In this document: piece after piece, positions 16,720 through 26,427 of the stretch
Numbering within the stretch: position 1 is the stretch's first letter
How the letters are laid out: each line of letters begins with the position of its first letter
Assembly (NCBI GenBank): GCA_029865385.1
Contig: JAOUGX010000005.1
Coordinates: 25,841-89,840 of the forward strand
Length of the DNA stretch: 64,000 nt
Source: Gammaproteobacteria bacterium
GTDB lineage: Bacteria > Pseudomonadota > Gammaproteobacteria > Steroidobacterales > Woeseiaceae
Direction: 5' to 3'
The notes under the pieces: generated by a model
What the model saw: the letters and a program-made list of their open reading frames with translations, nothing else
Told to the model about the DNA's origin: nothing
Database searches by the model: none
Program-made: the position numbers and the translations under genes

Positions 16720-18846
16720 TCAATGCGCCAGCGGATCCGGGCGCATCTGGAAATGCACCACCAGCGGCTTCGTGCCTATGCCGCCTTCCATCAACCACGG
16801 AGTGCGATCGCCGCTGGGCACCCACAGGCCGCGCCCCTTCCACCCAGTGCCGGCGTCATCGATGCGCCCCTCGAATCCTTTCGAGTAGAAACCCAACGGA
16901 TACGGAATTCGCAGCGTCAGGAATTTTCCCTCGACCAGCGCGTGCACGCCGTCGAACAGGTTGCCGGTTGCAATCGGCACGTTTCTGCCCAGCCCCAAAG
17001 TGTCGTGCTGATCCACCCAGGTGTAATAACTCGATTCAACGCTGAAGCCGGGCAAGTCGGCGAACGACGGGCCGGGGAGATCGTGGAATGTCCATCCCTC
17101 GGCACAATGCTGCCCGGTAGCCGTGGGCCCGTTGAGCGGCCCTTTGCATTTGCGACGGTCGAATTCGCCGAGATGGCCGCTGCCCAATGACACCCAGACG
17201 ACGCCGTTACCGTCGATGTCCGCACCCCGGACGCCAAACCCCGGCAACGGTACTTCGTAGAGCTCGGACAACGTCGTCAATGGCGGATTGTCGCCAGGCA
17301 CCATGCGCACGATCGAGCCCGGATAGGAGAACGCATTCGAGCCCCAGACCGAATCGTCGATCGGACTCGGCATGACGGCATAAAATCCTTTCGGCACGCG
17401 CATGTCGAGCTCCGGATCCTGCTCCTCGCCGGGCTCGGTCCAATCGTCCAGCTTGCCGTTACCGTTCGTGTCGAGAACCACGGGTGCCCAGCCCTGCGAT
17501 GCGGCCGCGTCCCCGGTCTCGAGAAATTTCTTCGTATCGAGCCACCCCACCACGTTTCTGTCGCCGCTGGTCCATAATGTGTTGTTGTCGTCGTAAGCGA
17601 ACTGCAAATGGTGTGTGCTGAAACAGGTATCGATGAACGTGTACTCCATGTTCTTCGGGTCGATGACAGCAAGCTGACGGGACGCCTGCTCGGTCGGAAA
17701 CAGTTGTGCGGACGGATGGTCCGAACCCTTGCGGCAGAAACCCGGATTGCCAGGCGCGCGGATCCTTGCGGTCAGCCATACGCGTCCGTCCTGATCCAGC
17801 ATCGGGTTGTGAATATTCGCTTTGCTGTCCCAGATCGCCTCTTCGCCCCAGTAAGGTGACGATGCAACCACAGGGTCGTCGTTGGTTGTCGGCGTGTCCT
17901 CATCGCGAACCGGCACGTGAAAAATCGCCGCCATGTTTTTCACTGGATCGAGAATCGGCATCTCGTCCGTGCTGAGTTCCGGTGCGCCGAACAGCGGACC
18001 ATACGCATTGACCGTCGGATTGCGTCGATCGGTGCCGGACAGGTCGTGCATGTAGGCCTTCTCGTTCGACCAGTCGCGCACCGTGGCAACGACGTTGCGC
18101 TCGGCTCCACTCGGTCGCGATGGACGATTCGCCGGCAACTCACCGGCGGCTATGCGATCGGACCAGTCGGCCAGGTACCTGATCGGCACACCCTGCAGCA
18201 AATCGGCGGCGAGCCGGATCATGTTTCCACCGGCTTGTCCGGACGAGATGCGGCGCGCCCAGGCCTGTTCGGACGACTGGATCTGGCCGAACATCGCCGG
18301 CATCGAACGCGTCGACGCCTGTCCCATCTGGTGGCAGCCGACGCAGCCCATGTTCTTGATCCACATCAGGTAGTTGTTTATGCCTCCCGGGATCTCCGCT
18401 ACCTCGTCTTCAGCCGGTAGATCGAGCATCGCGTACCAGTAGGCGGCCGGATACACGCGCGCAGCCGCCGCGGCGTCCGCAGCCGCTTCAGCTATGAGAT
18501 CGATGCGATCACCGGGTGACGCAGGGACTCTTACCGAATCGACCAGCCCGTAGCCGCGCACCCACAGCTGGTATTCGGCATCCGGCAAATCGGGCACGAG
18601 GTAGCGGCCCTGGTCGTCCGTCACGACGATTCTTGCGAAGCGCGTTCCCAGTGACGCCGTTTCGGCAATGACCCACACGCCAGCTTCGGTGCCGGACACA
18701 CTGCGAACCACGCCCGCGATGTCGTCCGCATCGATCGGGATCGAAATATCGTCCTGCGAGGGCGGTTCCTGCCGGCAGCCCGTGAGCATGGCGCTCACCA
18801 GGACAGCTATGGATGCGCGGACGAACGTCGTGAGTACACTATTCAT
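16720..18846 (-). CDS. Lipoprotein with regulatory-like beta-sandwich, one haem c site and beta-propeller
   Basis: A 708-aa exported protein with lipobox LTGC (Cys24). Residues about 40-120 look like a carboxypeptidase regulatory-like beta-sandwich (DDQGRYLVPDLPDAEYQLWVRG). A single CVGCH haem c motif is at 168-172. The rest contains propeller-like repeats with Vgb/NHL character (DQDGRVWLTARI, DIDGNGVVWVSLGSGHLG) and an EF-hand-like DTNGNGKLDD. The combination suggests a periplasmic or surface quinoprotein-like or cytochrome-fused protein, but no catalytic activity can be named. It overlaps nothing and is divergent from the aspartic-protease lipoprotein. Confidence 0.75.
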   Translation of the reverse strand: MNSVLTTFVRASIAVLVSAMLTGCRQEPPSQDDISIPIDADDIAGVVRSVSGTEAGVWVIAETASLGTRFARIVVTDDQGRYLVPDLPDAEYQLWVRGYGLVDSVRVPASPGDRIDLIAEAAADAAAAARVYPAAYWYAMLDLPAEDEVAEIPGGINNYLMWIKNMGCVGCHQMGQASTRSMPAMFGQIQSSEQAWARRISSGQAGGNMIRLAADLLQGVPIRYLADWSDRIAAGELPANRPSRPSGAERNVVATVRDWSNEKAYMHDLSGTDRRNPTVNAYGPLFGAPELSTDEMPILDPVKNMAAIFHVPVRDEDTPTTNDDPVVASSPYWGEEAIWDSKANIHNPMLDQDGRVWLTARIRAPGNPGFCRKGSDHPSAQLFPTEQASRQLAVIDPKNMEYTFIDTCFSTHHLQFAYDDNNTLWTSGDRNVVGWLDTKKFLETGDAAASQGWAPVVLDTNGNGKLDDWTEPGEEQDPELDMRVPKGFYAVMPSPIDDSVWGSNAFSYPGSIVRMVPGDNPPLTTLSELYEVPLPGFGVRGADIDGNGVVWVSLGSGHLGEFDRRKCKGPLNGPTATGQHCAEGWTFHDLPGPSFADLPGFSVESSYYTWVDQHDTLGLGRNVPIATGNLFDGVHALVEGKFLTLRIPYPLGFYSKGFEGRIDDAGTGWKGRGLWVPSGDRTPWLMEGGIGTKPLVVHFQMRPDPLAH

Positions 18847-18935
18847 TTCGTTACCTTTGTCCCGTCAGTCTTCGAAGCCAGGTTATTTTACTTTTCAGCG
18901 GAACTCGGACGCCACTTTACGCCTCAACAAACTCA

Positions 18936-19895
18936 ATGTCAGAAGACCCCACTTTGCTGAATCGACAGTCGCTAACGGGATTGATCCTGATGCCCATGCT
19001 GTGCGCTTGCGCGAGCACATTCGATCAGGACAGCGCACTGGCCGTAACACCTTACACAATTGCCGATGGCGGTCAGCTGGTCGTCGAAACCACGTTGAAT
19101 GGTCAGGGGCCTTTTCGTTTTTCCCTGGATACGGGCGCGAGTATCTCTGTCGTTTTCGAGCGCTTGCGCGAATCGCTTTCGCTTGAACCGGTACCCGGAG
19201 CCAGCGTGACGGTTCACGGGGTCGTTGCTTCGCAGGCCTTTCCCCTGGTGGATATCGATCAAATGCGTCTCGGAGAGGAAATCTGGGCGAATCCGCGAAT
19301 GGTCCTGCTGCCCGACCAGGAGGCGGTCACTGCACAGATTGACGGCATTCTCGGTATCGATTTCCTGAGCGCTTATGCCGTCGGATTCTCGACCGCAGAT
19401 CGCCGCATGCGCCTCTATGCGGTGGATCGGGTCGCAAGCAACGCTTATCGCGGCTGGGCATCGATCCCGATGACGCTCGAGTCCATCAGCGACGGCACCG
19501 CGTCACTCTATTTATTCGAGATAGAAATCAACGGGCGGAAACTGCCTGCCCTGTTCGACCTGGGCGCCGGTTCGAACCTGATCAACTGGTCGGCCGCGCG
19601 AAGTCTCGGCCTCACGCCCGCATCCGCAAAATCGGGCGATCGTGTATCCGGCGCATTCGGCAGCCTGACGGACGTCGCGCGGCTCAATGTCGAAGAACTC
19701 TCGACCGAGGGCATAAGCTGGCGCAACGAGAAATTTTCGGTGGGTGACTTCGGGATATTCGAAATCTTCGAACTGGGAGATGGTCCCGCCGTCATTCTCG
19801 GTGCCGGACTTTTTTCTCAGCGCGATTTTGTCATCGATTTCGCGCGCGGCCGCGTACTGGTTAAAGTCGCGATGGATGACGAAGATTCACGATAG
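18936..19895 (+). CDS. Retropepsin-like aspartic protease, predicted lipoprotein
   Basis: A 319-aa protein with an N-terminal hydrophobic stretch ending MLCACAS, probably a lipobox at Cys25. Two pepsin/retropepsin-like halves follow: GPFRFSLDTGASISVV carries the catalytic DTGA, and LPALFDLGAGSNLINW carries a related but altered D-L-G-A in the second half. The ILGIDFL and VILGAGLF segments after each half are typical of gag-asp-type bacterial proteases. The second active-site motif lacks Thr after Asp, so activity may depend on dimerisation through the first half. The ATG at 18936 is taken; a later Met exists at 18990. Confidence 0.78.
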   Translation: MSEDPTLLNRQSLTGLILMPMLCACASTFDQDSALAVTPYTIADGGQLVVETTLNGQGPFRFSLDTGASISVVFERLRESLSLEPVPGASVTVHGVVASQAFPLVDIDQMRLGEEIWANPRMVLLPDQEAVTAQIDGILGIDFLSAYAVGFSTADRRMRLYAVDRVASNAYRGWASIPMTLESISDGTASLYLFEIEINGRKLPALFDLGAGSNLINWSAARSLGLTPASAKSGDRVSGAFGSLTDVARLNVEELSTEGISWRNEKFSVGDFGIFEIFELGDGPAVILGAGLFSQRDFVIDFARGRVLVKVAMDDEDSR

Positions 19896-19977
19896 CTGGT
19901 TTCGCCACGTCACCAGTCTGCGTCACCGCCAACGACATTGAACGACAACACTCTGTTATCTTTGGTTGGCGCGATCG

Positions 19978-20009
19978 GCAGGTCGTCGTCAATTGTGACG
20001 ACGACCTGC
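19978..20009. terminator. Perfect 14-bp hairpin between convergent genes
   Basis: GCAGGTCGTCGTCA (19978-19991) and its exact reverse complement (19996-20009) flank a 4-nt ATTG loop. It is placed between the ends of the plus-strand protease gene and the minus-strand lipoprotein gene, fitting a bidirectional terminator, although neither side has a long T-run. Confidence 0.6.
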
Positions 20010-20073
20010 GCCTCGGCGATCTGCGAAAGCCAAATCTCAACGCTGACCAACAACATGCGTAAGCTGCGTGTAA

Positions 20074-22080
20074 CTATGGCGATACGCACCAGTTGTCGCA
20101 GGTGCTGACATACAAGGCATTGCCCCTGTAAGCCTCAACCTGGTTTGCATCGCGCACCGTATAGGCAACATACGGATTGTTGTTTGGCCCGACCGTCATT
20201 CCGAAGTGACCGATGTTTGTTGCAGCAGGGTGTGGCGCTGGAACATCGACCCAGGCCAGCCCGTTCCAGACGCGCCCAGTGATCGTGGAAGATGCGCTCG
20301 AACCGGTCAGCCAGGCGACGCCAGGTGTATCGAGGGCAGTTTCGATTCGCAAATGCGGTGCCGAGCTGACCAAAGGACTTGTGGCAAGCAAATCGCCGCC
20401 GAGCGTGGTCCACGTTGCACCGTTCCACCGTCTTACAGTCATTGTTTGTGCTGCGCCTGAACTTCGGCTCACGAAGCCCAAGAACACCTCACCGGAATTG
20501 CCGACCGACAGACCGGCAGGCCCTATTTCATCTGCGATCACAGTGTTCGCCGGCCCGCCGCCTAACTCTGAAGTGAAGAAGCCGTCGTCCTGCGCGGCGC
20601 GGTAACGGACTGAGATCCAGTTTCTTAGTTCCGTGGGGTTGCCGCTCCCGTCCTGCGGTAGCGTAGACGGGGATCCGGCAACCAGAGCCGTACCATTGTT
20701 GCTAAGCGCGAACGCGAAGCTCGACTGGTTCGATGCCGCACAAGCTCTTAGACGATCGGGCTCCCACACACTGCCGATCAAGGCCCGGTAAACGATGCAG
20801 ATGCCTTCGGAGAAGACAACGTTGGGCTGGTTGGAGCCTGCCCCAAGCACCAGCAGCGGCGCGTAAGCTCCGGTGGAACCGCTCCAAATTCCGCTCGGTG
20901 CGCCGCCGAGCCTTTGCCAAGCAGAACTGGCCGCATCCCAGCTTTGTACGACGACCTCGTTGATAGAGGTGGCATTTAGCGTCCGATTGACCCACGCAAC
21001 TACAGGCACGCCGTCGCTGCCCACCTTGATGGATGGCCACTCCGGTGCTGTACCAATTCCATCATTCAGATCGTCGCCAAGTTGCTGCCAGCTCGTGCCA
21101 TTCCACCTGCTGACACGCAGCACGCCCTCAAGCCCGGCAATTCCGGAGCTGCGAATACCGTAAGCAACATAGATAGTGCCGTCACCTGCCACGGCGACCG
21201 ATGGATATCGGACCGGCGTTACAACACCGAGTACCGTCTCCGCGAACACTGCACCACCGATGCGGGTCCAGCCAGTCACCGCGTTCACGGTGAGCGTCGC
21301 CGCCTGGCTGGAAGTACTGCCGACACCATTACCCACAATTACCGTGAATTGGGCGCCGTTGTCGCCGGACGTTGCGCTAAGCAGCGTGTAACTCGCACTT
21401 GTCGCGCCAGGTATATCTACACCGTCTTTCTGCCACTGATATGAAAGAAAAGCTCCGCCGTTCTGTTCGGCCACCACACTGAATGTTGCGCTCTGCCCGG
21501 CGTCGACCGTTTGGTCCGCAGGCTGCGTAGTGATGGTCGGCACTGTCGCAATCAGCGCCGTCAGCCACCACGACAGGGTGTCTGTCGTCGCCGTCATGGC
21601 ATCACCGGACTCGGTCGCGCCGGGCACACTTTCCCAGCCGTCCTGCGCCGCGTTGGTCTTCACCAGTTGCACATCCCGACCGGCAGGCACCATGGCCGGA
21701 TTAATCGGCACCGTTACGGTCGCCGCAACGGCGAATGTCGTGCCGTGAGGAGTAATGGCGAAAACGCTGCCTGCTGCCTCGAGTCCAGAAGGCAGCGCTG
21801 GAGAACCCGCGCTCGATTGCGCTATGGCTATGGCGGTGTTTGCTGCAAGCGCATTGGCCGGCACGACGATGGACGAACCGCCAGGGCCGTTCACCGTGCC
21901 GCCGGCGGGACCGATTCCCGCTGGTGGCGGCGGCGGTGGTGGGACGGCTCCGCCGCCGGAATCGCTGCTGCTGTTGCAGCCAACCGCGAACAGCAACGTC
22001 AGGACCAGTGACAGCACGCCGAATTTGCGTGCTCGAGAAAAAGAGCTTTGTTCAACTGAAACGATGGACCGACGATTCAT
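20074..22080 (-). CDS. Large lipoprotein with ZU5-like and Ig-like domains and propeller-type repeats
   Basis: A 668-aa protein with lipobox AVGC (Cys35) followed by a Gly/Ser and poly-Pro linker. Residues about 55-165 resemble a ZU5-type beta domain (GPAGGTVNGPGG, VTVPINPAMVPAG). Residues about 175-262 form an Ig-like domain (TTQPADQTVDAGQSATFSV, SYQWQKDGVDIPGATS). The rest has at least five repeats with the core SVAVAGDGTIYVAY/SRWNGTSWQQLG. The repeats predict a surface beta-propeller that may bind polymers or other proteins. GGAGAG lies 6 nt upstream of the ATG. It lies 137 bp downstream of the hybrid two-component gene. Confidence 0.72.
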   Translation of the reverse strand: MNRRSIVSVEQSSFSRARKFGVLSLVLTLLFAVGCNSSSDSGGGAVPPPPPPPAGIGPAGGTVNGPGGSSIVVPANALAANTAIAIAQSSAGSPALPSGLEAAGSVFAITPHGTTFAVAATVTVPINPAMVPAGRDVQLVKTNAAQDGWESVPGATESGDAMTATTDTLSWWLTALIATVPTITTQPADQTVDAGQSATFSVVAEQNGGAFLSYQWQKDGVDIPGATSASYTLLSATSGDNGAQFTVIVGNGVGSTSSQAATLTVNAVTGWTRIGGAVFAETVLGVVTPVRYPSVAVAGDGTIYVAYGIRSSGIAGLEGVLRVSRWNGTSWQQLGDDLNDGIGTAPEWPSIKVGSDGVPVVAWVNRTLNATSINEVVVQSWDAASSAWQRLGGAPSGIWSGSTGAYAPLLVLGAGSNQPNVVFSEGICIVYRALIGSVWEPDRLRACAASNQSSFAFALSNNGTALVAGSPSTLPQDGSGNPTELRNWISVRYRAAQDDGFFTSELGGGPANTVIADEIGPAGLSVGNSGEVFLGFVSRSSGAAQTMTVRRWNGATWTTLGGDLLATSPLVSSAPHLRIETALDTPGVAWLTGSSASSTITGRVWNGLAWVDVPAPHPAATNIGHFGMTVGPNNNPYVAYTVRDANQVEAYRGNALYVSTCDNWCVSP

Positions 22081-22091
22081 GGCAACTCTCC

Positions 22092-22125
22092 ATTCCGGGC
22101 GAAGACTCGAGATCGAGCCCGGAAT
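22092..22125 (-). promoter_or_regulatory. Inverted repeat in the leader of the ZU5/Ig lipoprotein gene
   Basis: ATTCCGGGC (22092-22100) and GCCCGGAAT (22117-22125) are perfect 9-nt inverted repeats directly upstream of the Shine-Dalgarno of the gene starting at 22080. They could be an mRNA hairpin covering initiation or a protein operator. The role is inferred. Confidence 0.4.
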
Positions 22126-22217
22126 GTAGGGCTGCGCGACGGCGAGGCGCTGTCACGAAAGCGACAATCGCATGCAATATCGCGACGAACCGGGCAATCC
22201 CGCGCGGTCGGAGTTTG

Positions 22218-25200
22218 TTACGTTTTAGTGATATCGCTAGGGCGGATGCCGTAACGTGTTGAAAAACAACGGGCGAAATAGCCGGCAGTGGAAAAACCGC
22301 AATCCAGCGCTGCATTGGTGACGGTATCGCCCTCTTCAAGTTTCGCTTTTGCTTTCTGCAGGCGGAAATCGCGGAGATACATCGCCGGCGCGACATCCAG
22401 CAGCGCTTTCAGCTTGCGTTGCAACTGACGATGGCTCATGTGCATGGCATCGGCAAGATCGTTTGCATGGAATTCGGAATTGGCATAGCGCTCGTTGAGC
22501 ACGCGGCCGAGCCTATCGAGAAAAGCCTGGTCGCGTTTCGTCAGCCCGGAAATTTCCGCTGCACCATGGCCGTCGCCTGCCAGCAGCTGTTGCCGTGCGC
22601 GTTCGGCACGCAACTGACACAACTCAAGGAGATTACGCAACCGGTAGCGAAGCTCGTCCGGAAGGAATGGTTTCGCGAGGTAGTCGTCCGCCCGTTCCCT
22701 CAGGCCTTTCAGGCGGCTTGCCTCGTCGCCACGCGCAGTCAGCATGACGATAGGCACGTGCGACGTGTGCTCGTCGCTTCTAAGGCGTTGCAACACCTCG
22801 AAACCGTCGAGGCCCGGCATCATCACATCGCAAATGACGGCGTCCGGAATTCGCTCGATTGCCTGAGCCAGCCCGGTCGTGCCGTCATGCGCCTCGATGC
22901 AGCGATAATCCTCTTGCAACAATTCGACGATGAAGAGCCGCATGTCGTCGTTGTCGTCGATTATCAGGATTTCGGCAAGGTCTCTGTCAGTATCCGGCGT
23001 CGGCGTGTCCCTGAGAGACGGCCCCTGCATGTAGATTTCCGCATCGAGATCTGGCGGGATGAGCGTCGAGGGTGTCGTCCCTGCTTGCGGCACTACTGAT
23101 TTCAGCCTGACGGTGACGGTGGTGCCGGTACCGGGAATGCTGTCGATACCGATAATACCCTCGTGCGCGTCGATCAGTTCTTTGACCAGCGTAAGCCCGA
23201 TGCCCGTGCCAGGACCGGTGGCAGGACCCCGTTCGAACAGGTTGAACACGCCACCCAGGTGTTTCGCAGCGATACCGACTCCGCTGTCCGCAACCCTCAT
23301 AACGGCATCGCCGCCTTCGCGGGCAACCGAGACAGCTATGCTGCCACCGGCTTCCGTGTACTTGAGCGCATTCGATACAAGATTCACCAGAATGGTCTGC
23401 AGCGCATCCGCATTACTTTCTACCCAGACGTCATCGACAACATCGAGCGTAATTTCAATGCCCTTCTGCGCCGCTGCCGAGTTGAATTCAGCTACGATAA
23501 GACGCGCCACGGGCGCGAGCGCGATCGGCAGTCGCTCGACGTGTTGCTGGCCTCCATGTCTCGCGAGAGTCAGCAACTGATCGACAAGGTGCAGCAAGCG
23601 CTGTCCGTTGCGTTTCGCGAGTGCCAGTGACCGCTTTGCTGCGTCGGGTATGGCTTCGCGCAGGCTTTCATCGATCGGGCCCAGGATCAGCGTGATCGGC
23701 GTGCGGAACTCGTGTGACAAACGCGCGAAGAATCGGCTCTTGCTCTCCAGTGCGTCTTCGAGGTGCGCCGCCTGCCGCTCGATTGTATCTTTCTGCGCAA
23801 CGATCTTTGCCGTACGCTTTCGCACCTCGTCCGCAAGCTGCCGGGCGTGCACTCGCAAGACGCGCAGTCGCCACTGGACGAACAGCAACAAGCTCATCGC
23901 GGTAATCAATGCGAGCAGCGACTTCGCCCACCAGGTCAGCCACCATGGCGGTGCAATATGAATGCCTATCGCGGCGTCATTGACTGACCACACGCCGTCA
24001 CTGTTGGCCGCGCGGACGCGAAAAACATAATCGCCCGGATCGACGTTGGCATAGGAGGCAAATCGGCGACGAGCATCGGTCTCGGTCCAGCGATGGTCAA
24101 GTCCTTCAAGCAAGTAGGCATAGCGGTTGCGCTCCGGGCTGACAAAATGCAGCGCCGAAAACTCGAAACCGATGAAGTTCTGGTCGTAGCGTAGCTCGAG
24201 AGATGTTGTTTCCGAGATCGGCTTTTTCAGGATCGACGCCGGATCGTTTCGCGAAAAAGCGACTGGCGAATTGAACAGGCTGAAGTTGGTGATGACGACC
24301 TCGGGCGGCAATGGGTTACCAACGAGATCGGATGGATCAAAACGCGTAATACCACCGACGCCGCCAAAATAGATCTGCCCGGCACGCGTCCGCAGCGCCG
24401 CGCCACCGTTGAATTCGTTAGCCTGCAATCCGTCTTTGTACTCGTAATGACGTCCTTCGCGTTGGTGCACATCGTAACGCATCAGGCCGCGATTGCTGCT
24501 GAGCCACAACACACCGCTTTGTTCCGGGACGACGGCATAAATGACGCCCGGAATCAGTCCCTCGGACGAGGTGAATCGCTCGAACTCCCCGGATTCCTCG
24601 TCGTAACGGGCGATACCGCCTCCGGTCGCAATCCATATGCCGCCGTCCAGGTCCTCGTTGATGGCGCGAATATTGTTGTTATTGATCGTGTGACGATCGG
24701 TCGGGTCGTGCGCATGGCAACGAAAATTCTCGTCTTTGCGGGCAGCGACGCACAACCCCCGGCTCCAGGTGCCTGCCCAAAGCCGATCTTTACTGTCGTA
24801 GTAGAGCGCCGCGATATTGACGGGCCTTGTCAATTCGTCCCCGGCATTGAACAGCGCGAGGCGTCGGAACCCGGTGCCGCCGGCGGCCCGATGGACCAGC
24901 CCGCCGTCTACAAGGCCAGCGTAGAGGCCGCCTGCGCCGTCGCCGACAATTGCCGTGACAATTGCGCCCGGCAACGCGCCGGGCGAGTCGTTTGGCATGA
25001 AGCGCTGAACGCTGGCGGTTGCCGTCTCAAAACGATTCAGCCCGCCGCCCCAGGTGCCGACCCAGAGTACGCCACCGGGTTCGAGATACATGCCCCAGAT
25101 GCGATCACTCGAAAGCGACGAAGGATCGGCGGGATCCGCGCGATGGTGAATAAACCGGCTGCTGTTCGGCGCCAAATAGCTGAGGCCACCGCCGCTGCTG

Positions 25201-26369
25201 CCAACCCATACGCCGTTATTCTCATCCTCTGCAAACTCAATGACCATATTGTCGCTGAGACTGGAAGGATCGCCTGGCACGTGGCGAAAATGCGTAAAAC
25301 TGGCAGCACCGGCGACCGACCTGCTGAGACCCGCTTCCAGCGAGCCGACCCACAACACGCCGGATTTGTCCTCCAGCAACGAGTACGCCGTACTCGTGGG
25401 CAACGAATACGGATCGCTTGTCGAATGAACCACGTCGACGATCGTTTCGCCATTGTCCGTCAGGACTTTCAGACCGCCGCCGATCAGGCCGACCCAGATG
25501 CGACTGGCAGAATCTTGCAGAATGCTGCGGATCGAATATCGGCTGCCGCGTTCGGTGGACCGCACGGTAATACGGCCCAGCAAGGCTCCGTCCGGTGTAA
25601 AGCGTGAAATTACGCTGTTGCTGCCCGCCGCCCAGACTTGGCCGGACCGCAACACCTCGATGGTACGAACGTCTTCGTCGAGCAGGCTTGCGTTATCCGC
25701 ATCGAGCGGAATCAAAGTGCCGCCTTTGCTCAGATAGCGCCTCAGTCCCTGCGACGAGCCAACCCAAAGCTCATTACTTTGCACCTCTTTCAACACATTG
25801 ATGCTTTGTTCACGCACGGTGGTCAGCGGTTCGAACGTGCCAAGGCCATTATCGAAAAGGAATATTCCCTGCAGATCGGTGCCTATCCAGAACTTGCCGT
25901 CGCTGGTCTCGCAGATCTCGTGCACGTCCAGTGAAGTGTCCGCCGATCCAGCGTCCCTGCGCGAGCCGGTTATGCGAAATCTCTCGAAGTCATTCGAGTC
26001 ACGGTCATAGCGATGCACTGTACCGTCATTTGTGCCGACCCAGAGGATGCCTGCGCGGTCTTCGAATATCGTCGTTATGTTGTTGTTGGCAAGCGAACGC
26101 GGATCATCGGGATCGTAGCGCATGACGTCGAAGCGATATCCGTCATATCGATTCAGCCCGTCCTGAGTACCGACCCAGAGATAGCCGCGGCGGTCCTGCG
26201 CCAGGGCGTTGACAGAGCTTTGTGACAGGCCGTCATTGATGGTCAGGTGCTCGAACCGCATCGATTCGAGTTGCGCCGAAACGCATGCTGGCCAAGCGAG
26301 GCAAAAGGACAAAAAGAGAGTGCGGACGACGACGTCCAGTCTGGTAACCGGCCGACCCTGGCATTGCAT
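22218..26369 (-). CDS. Hybrid two-component system: propeller sensor, histidine kinase, receiver, AraC-type HTH
   Basis: A 1383-aa single-protein signalling system. A signal peptide (to about residue 33) leads to a periplasmic sensor with many two-component regulator propeller repeats of the form GYLWVGTQDGLNRYDG / GVLWVGTWGGGLNRF (about 40-680). A Y_Y_Y domain (VFRVRAANSDGVW) and one TM helix near residue 810 follow. The kinase has SHEFRTP with His at about 886 and VSNALKY with the ATP-site Asn near 1000. The receiver (about 1132-1255) has phosphoacceptor Asp about 1181 in ICDVMMPGLDG. The AraC-type HTH occupies 1279-1383. This architecture is common in Bacteroidetes polysaccharide regulation and less common in gammaproteobacteria. 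The likely target is the lipoprotein gene just downstream, which is inference. Confidence 0.93.
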   Translation of the reverse strand: MQCQGRPVTRLDVVVRTLFLSFCLAWPACVSAQLESMRFEHLTINDGLSQSSVNALAQDRRGYLWVGTQDGLNRYDGYRFDVMRYDPDDPRSLANNNITTIFEDRAGILWVGTNDGTVHRYDRDSNDFERFRITGSRRDAGSADTSLDVHEICETSDGKFWIGTDLQGIFLFDNGLGTFEPLTTVREQSINVLKEVQSNELWVGSSQGLRRYLSKGGTLIPLDADNASLLDEDVRTIEVLRSGQVWAAGSNSVISRFTPDGALLGRITVRSTERGSRYSIRSILQDSASRIWVGLIGGGLKVLTDNGETIVDVVHSTSDPYSLPTSTAYSLLEDKSGVLWVGSLEAGLSRSVAGAASFTHFRHVPGDPSSLSDNMVIEFAEDENNGVWVGSSGGGLSYLAPNSSRFIHHRADPADPSSLSSDRIWGMYLEPGGVLWVGTWGGGLNRFETATASVQRFMPNDSPGALPGAIVTAIVGDGAGGLYAGLVDGGLVHRAAGGTGFRRLALFNAGDELTRPVNIAALYYDSKDRLWAGTWSRGLCVAARKDENFRCHAHDPTDRHTINNNNIRAINEDLDGGIWIATGGGIARYDEESGEFERFTSSEGLIPGVIYAVVPEQSGVLWLSSNRGLMRYDVHQREGRHYEYKDGLQANEFNGGAALRTRAGQIYFGGVGGITRFDPSDLVGNPLPPEVVITNFSLFNSPVAFSRNDPASILKKPISETTSLELRYDQNFIGFEFSALHFVSPERNRYAYLLEGLDHRWTETDARRRFASYANVDPGDYVFRVRAANSDGVWSVNDAAIGIHIAPPWWLTWWAKSLLALITAMSLLLFVQWRLRVLRVHARQLADEVRKRTAKIVAQKDTIERQAAHLEDALESKSRFFARLSHEFRTPITLILGPIDESLREAIPDAAKRSLALAKRNGQRLLHLVDQLLTLARHGGQQHVERLPIALAPVARLIVAEFNSAAAQKGIEITLDVVDDVWVESNADALQTILVNLVSNALKYTEAGGSIAVSVAREGGDAVMRVADSGVGIAAKHLGGVFNLFERGPATGPGTGIGLTLVKELIDAHEGIIGIDSIPGTGTTVTVRLKSVVPQAGTTPSTLIPPDLDAEIYMQGPSLRDTPTPDTDRDLAEILIIDDNDDMRLFIVELLQEDYRCIEAHDGTTGLAQAIERIPDAVICDVMMPGLDGFEVLQRLRSDEHTSHVPIVMLTARGDEASRLKGLRERADDYLAKPFLPDELRYRLRNLLELCQLRAERARQQLLAGDGHGAAEISGLTKRDQAFLDRLGRVLNERYANSEFHANDLADAMHMSHRQLQRKLKALLDVAPAMYLRDFRLQKAKAKLEEGDTVTNAALDCGFSTAGYFARCFSTRYGIRPSDITKT

Positions 26370-26427
26370 GGCGCCATTATCTCAGAACAGCGAGCGGGCG
26401 ATAGGGTCCTTCTTGTACGAGACCAGG

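Noticed and set aside
24447..25607. 386-codon plus-strand open frame
   Set aside because: Lies entirely antisense to the propeller region of the hybrid two-component gene; composition reflects the repeats on the other strand.
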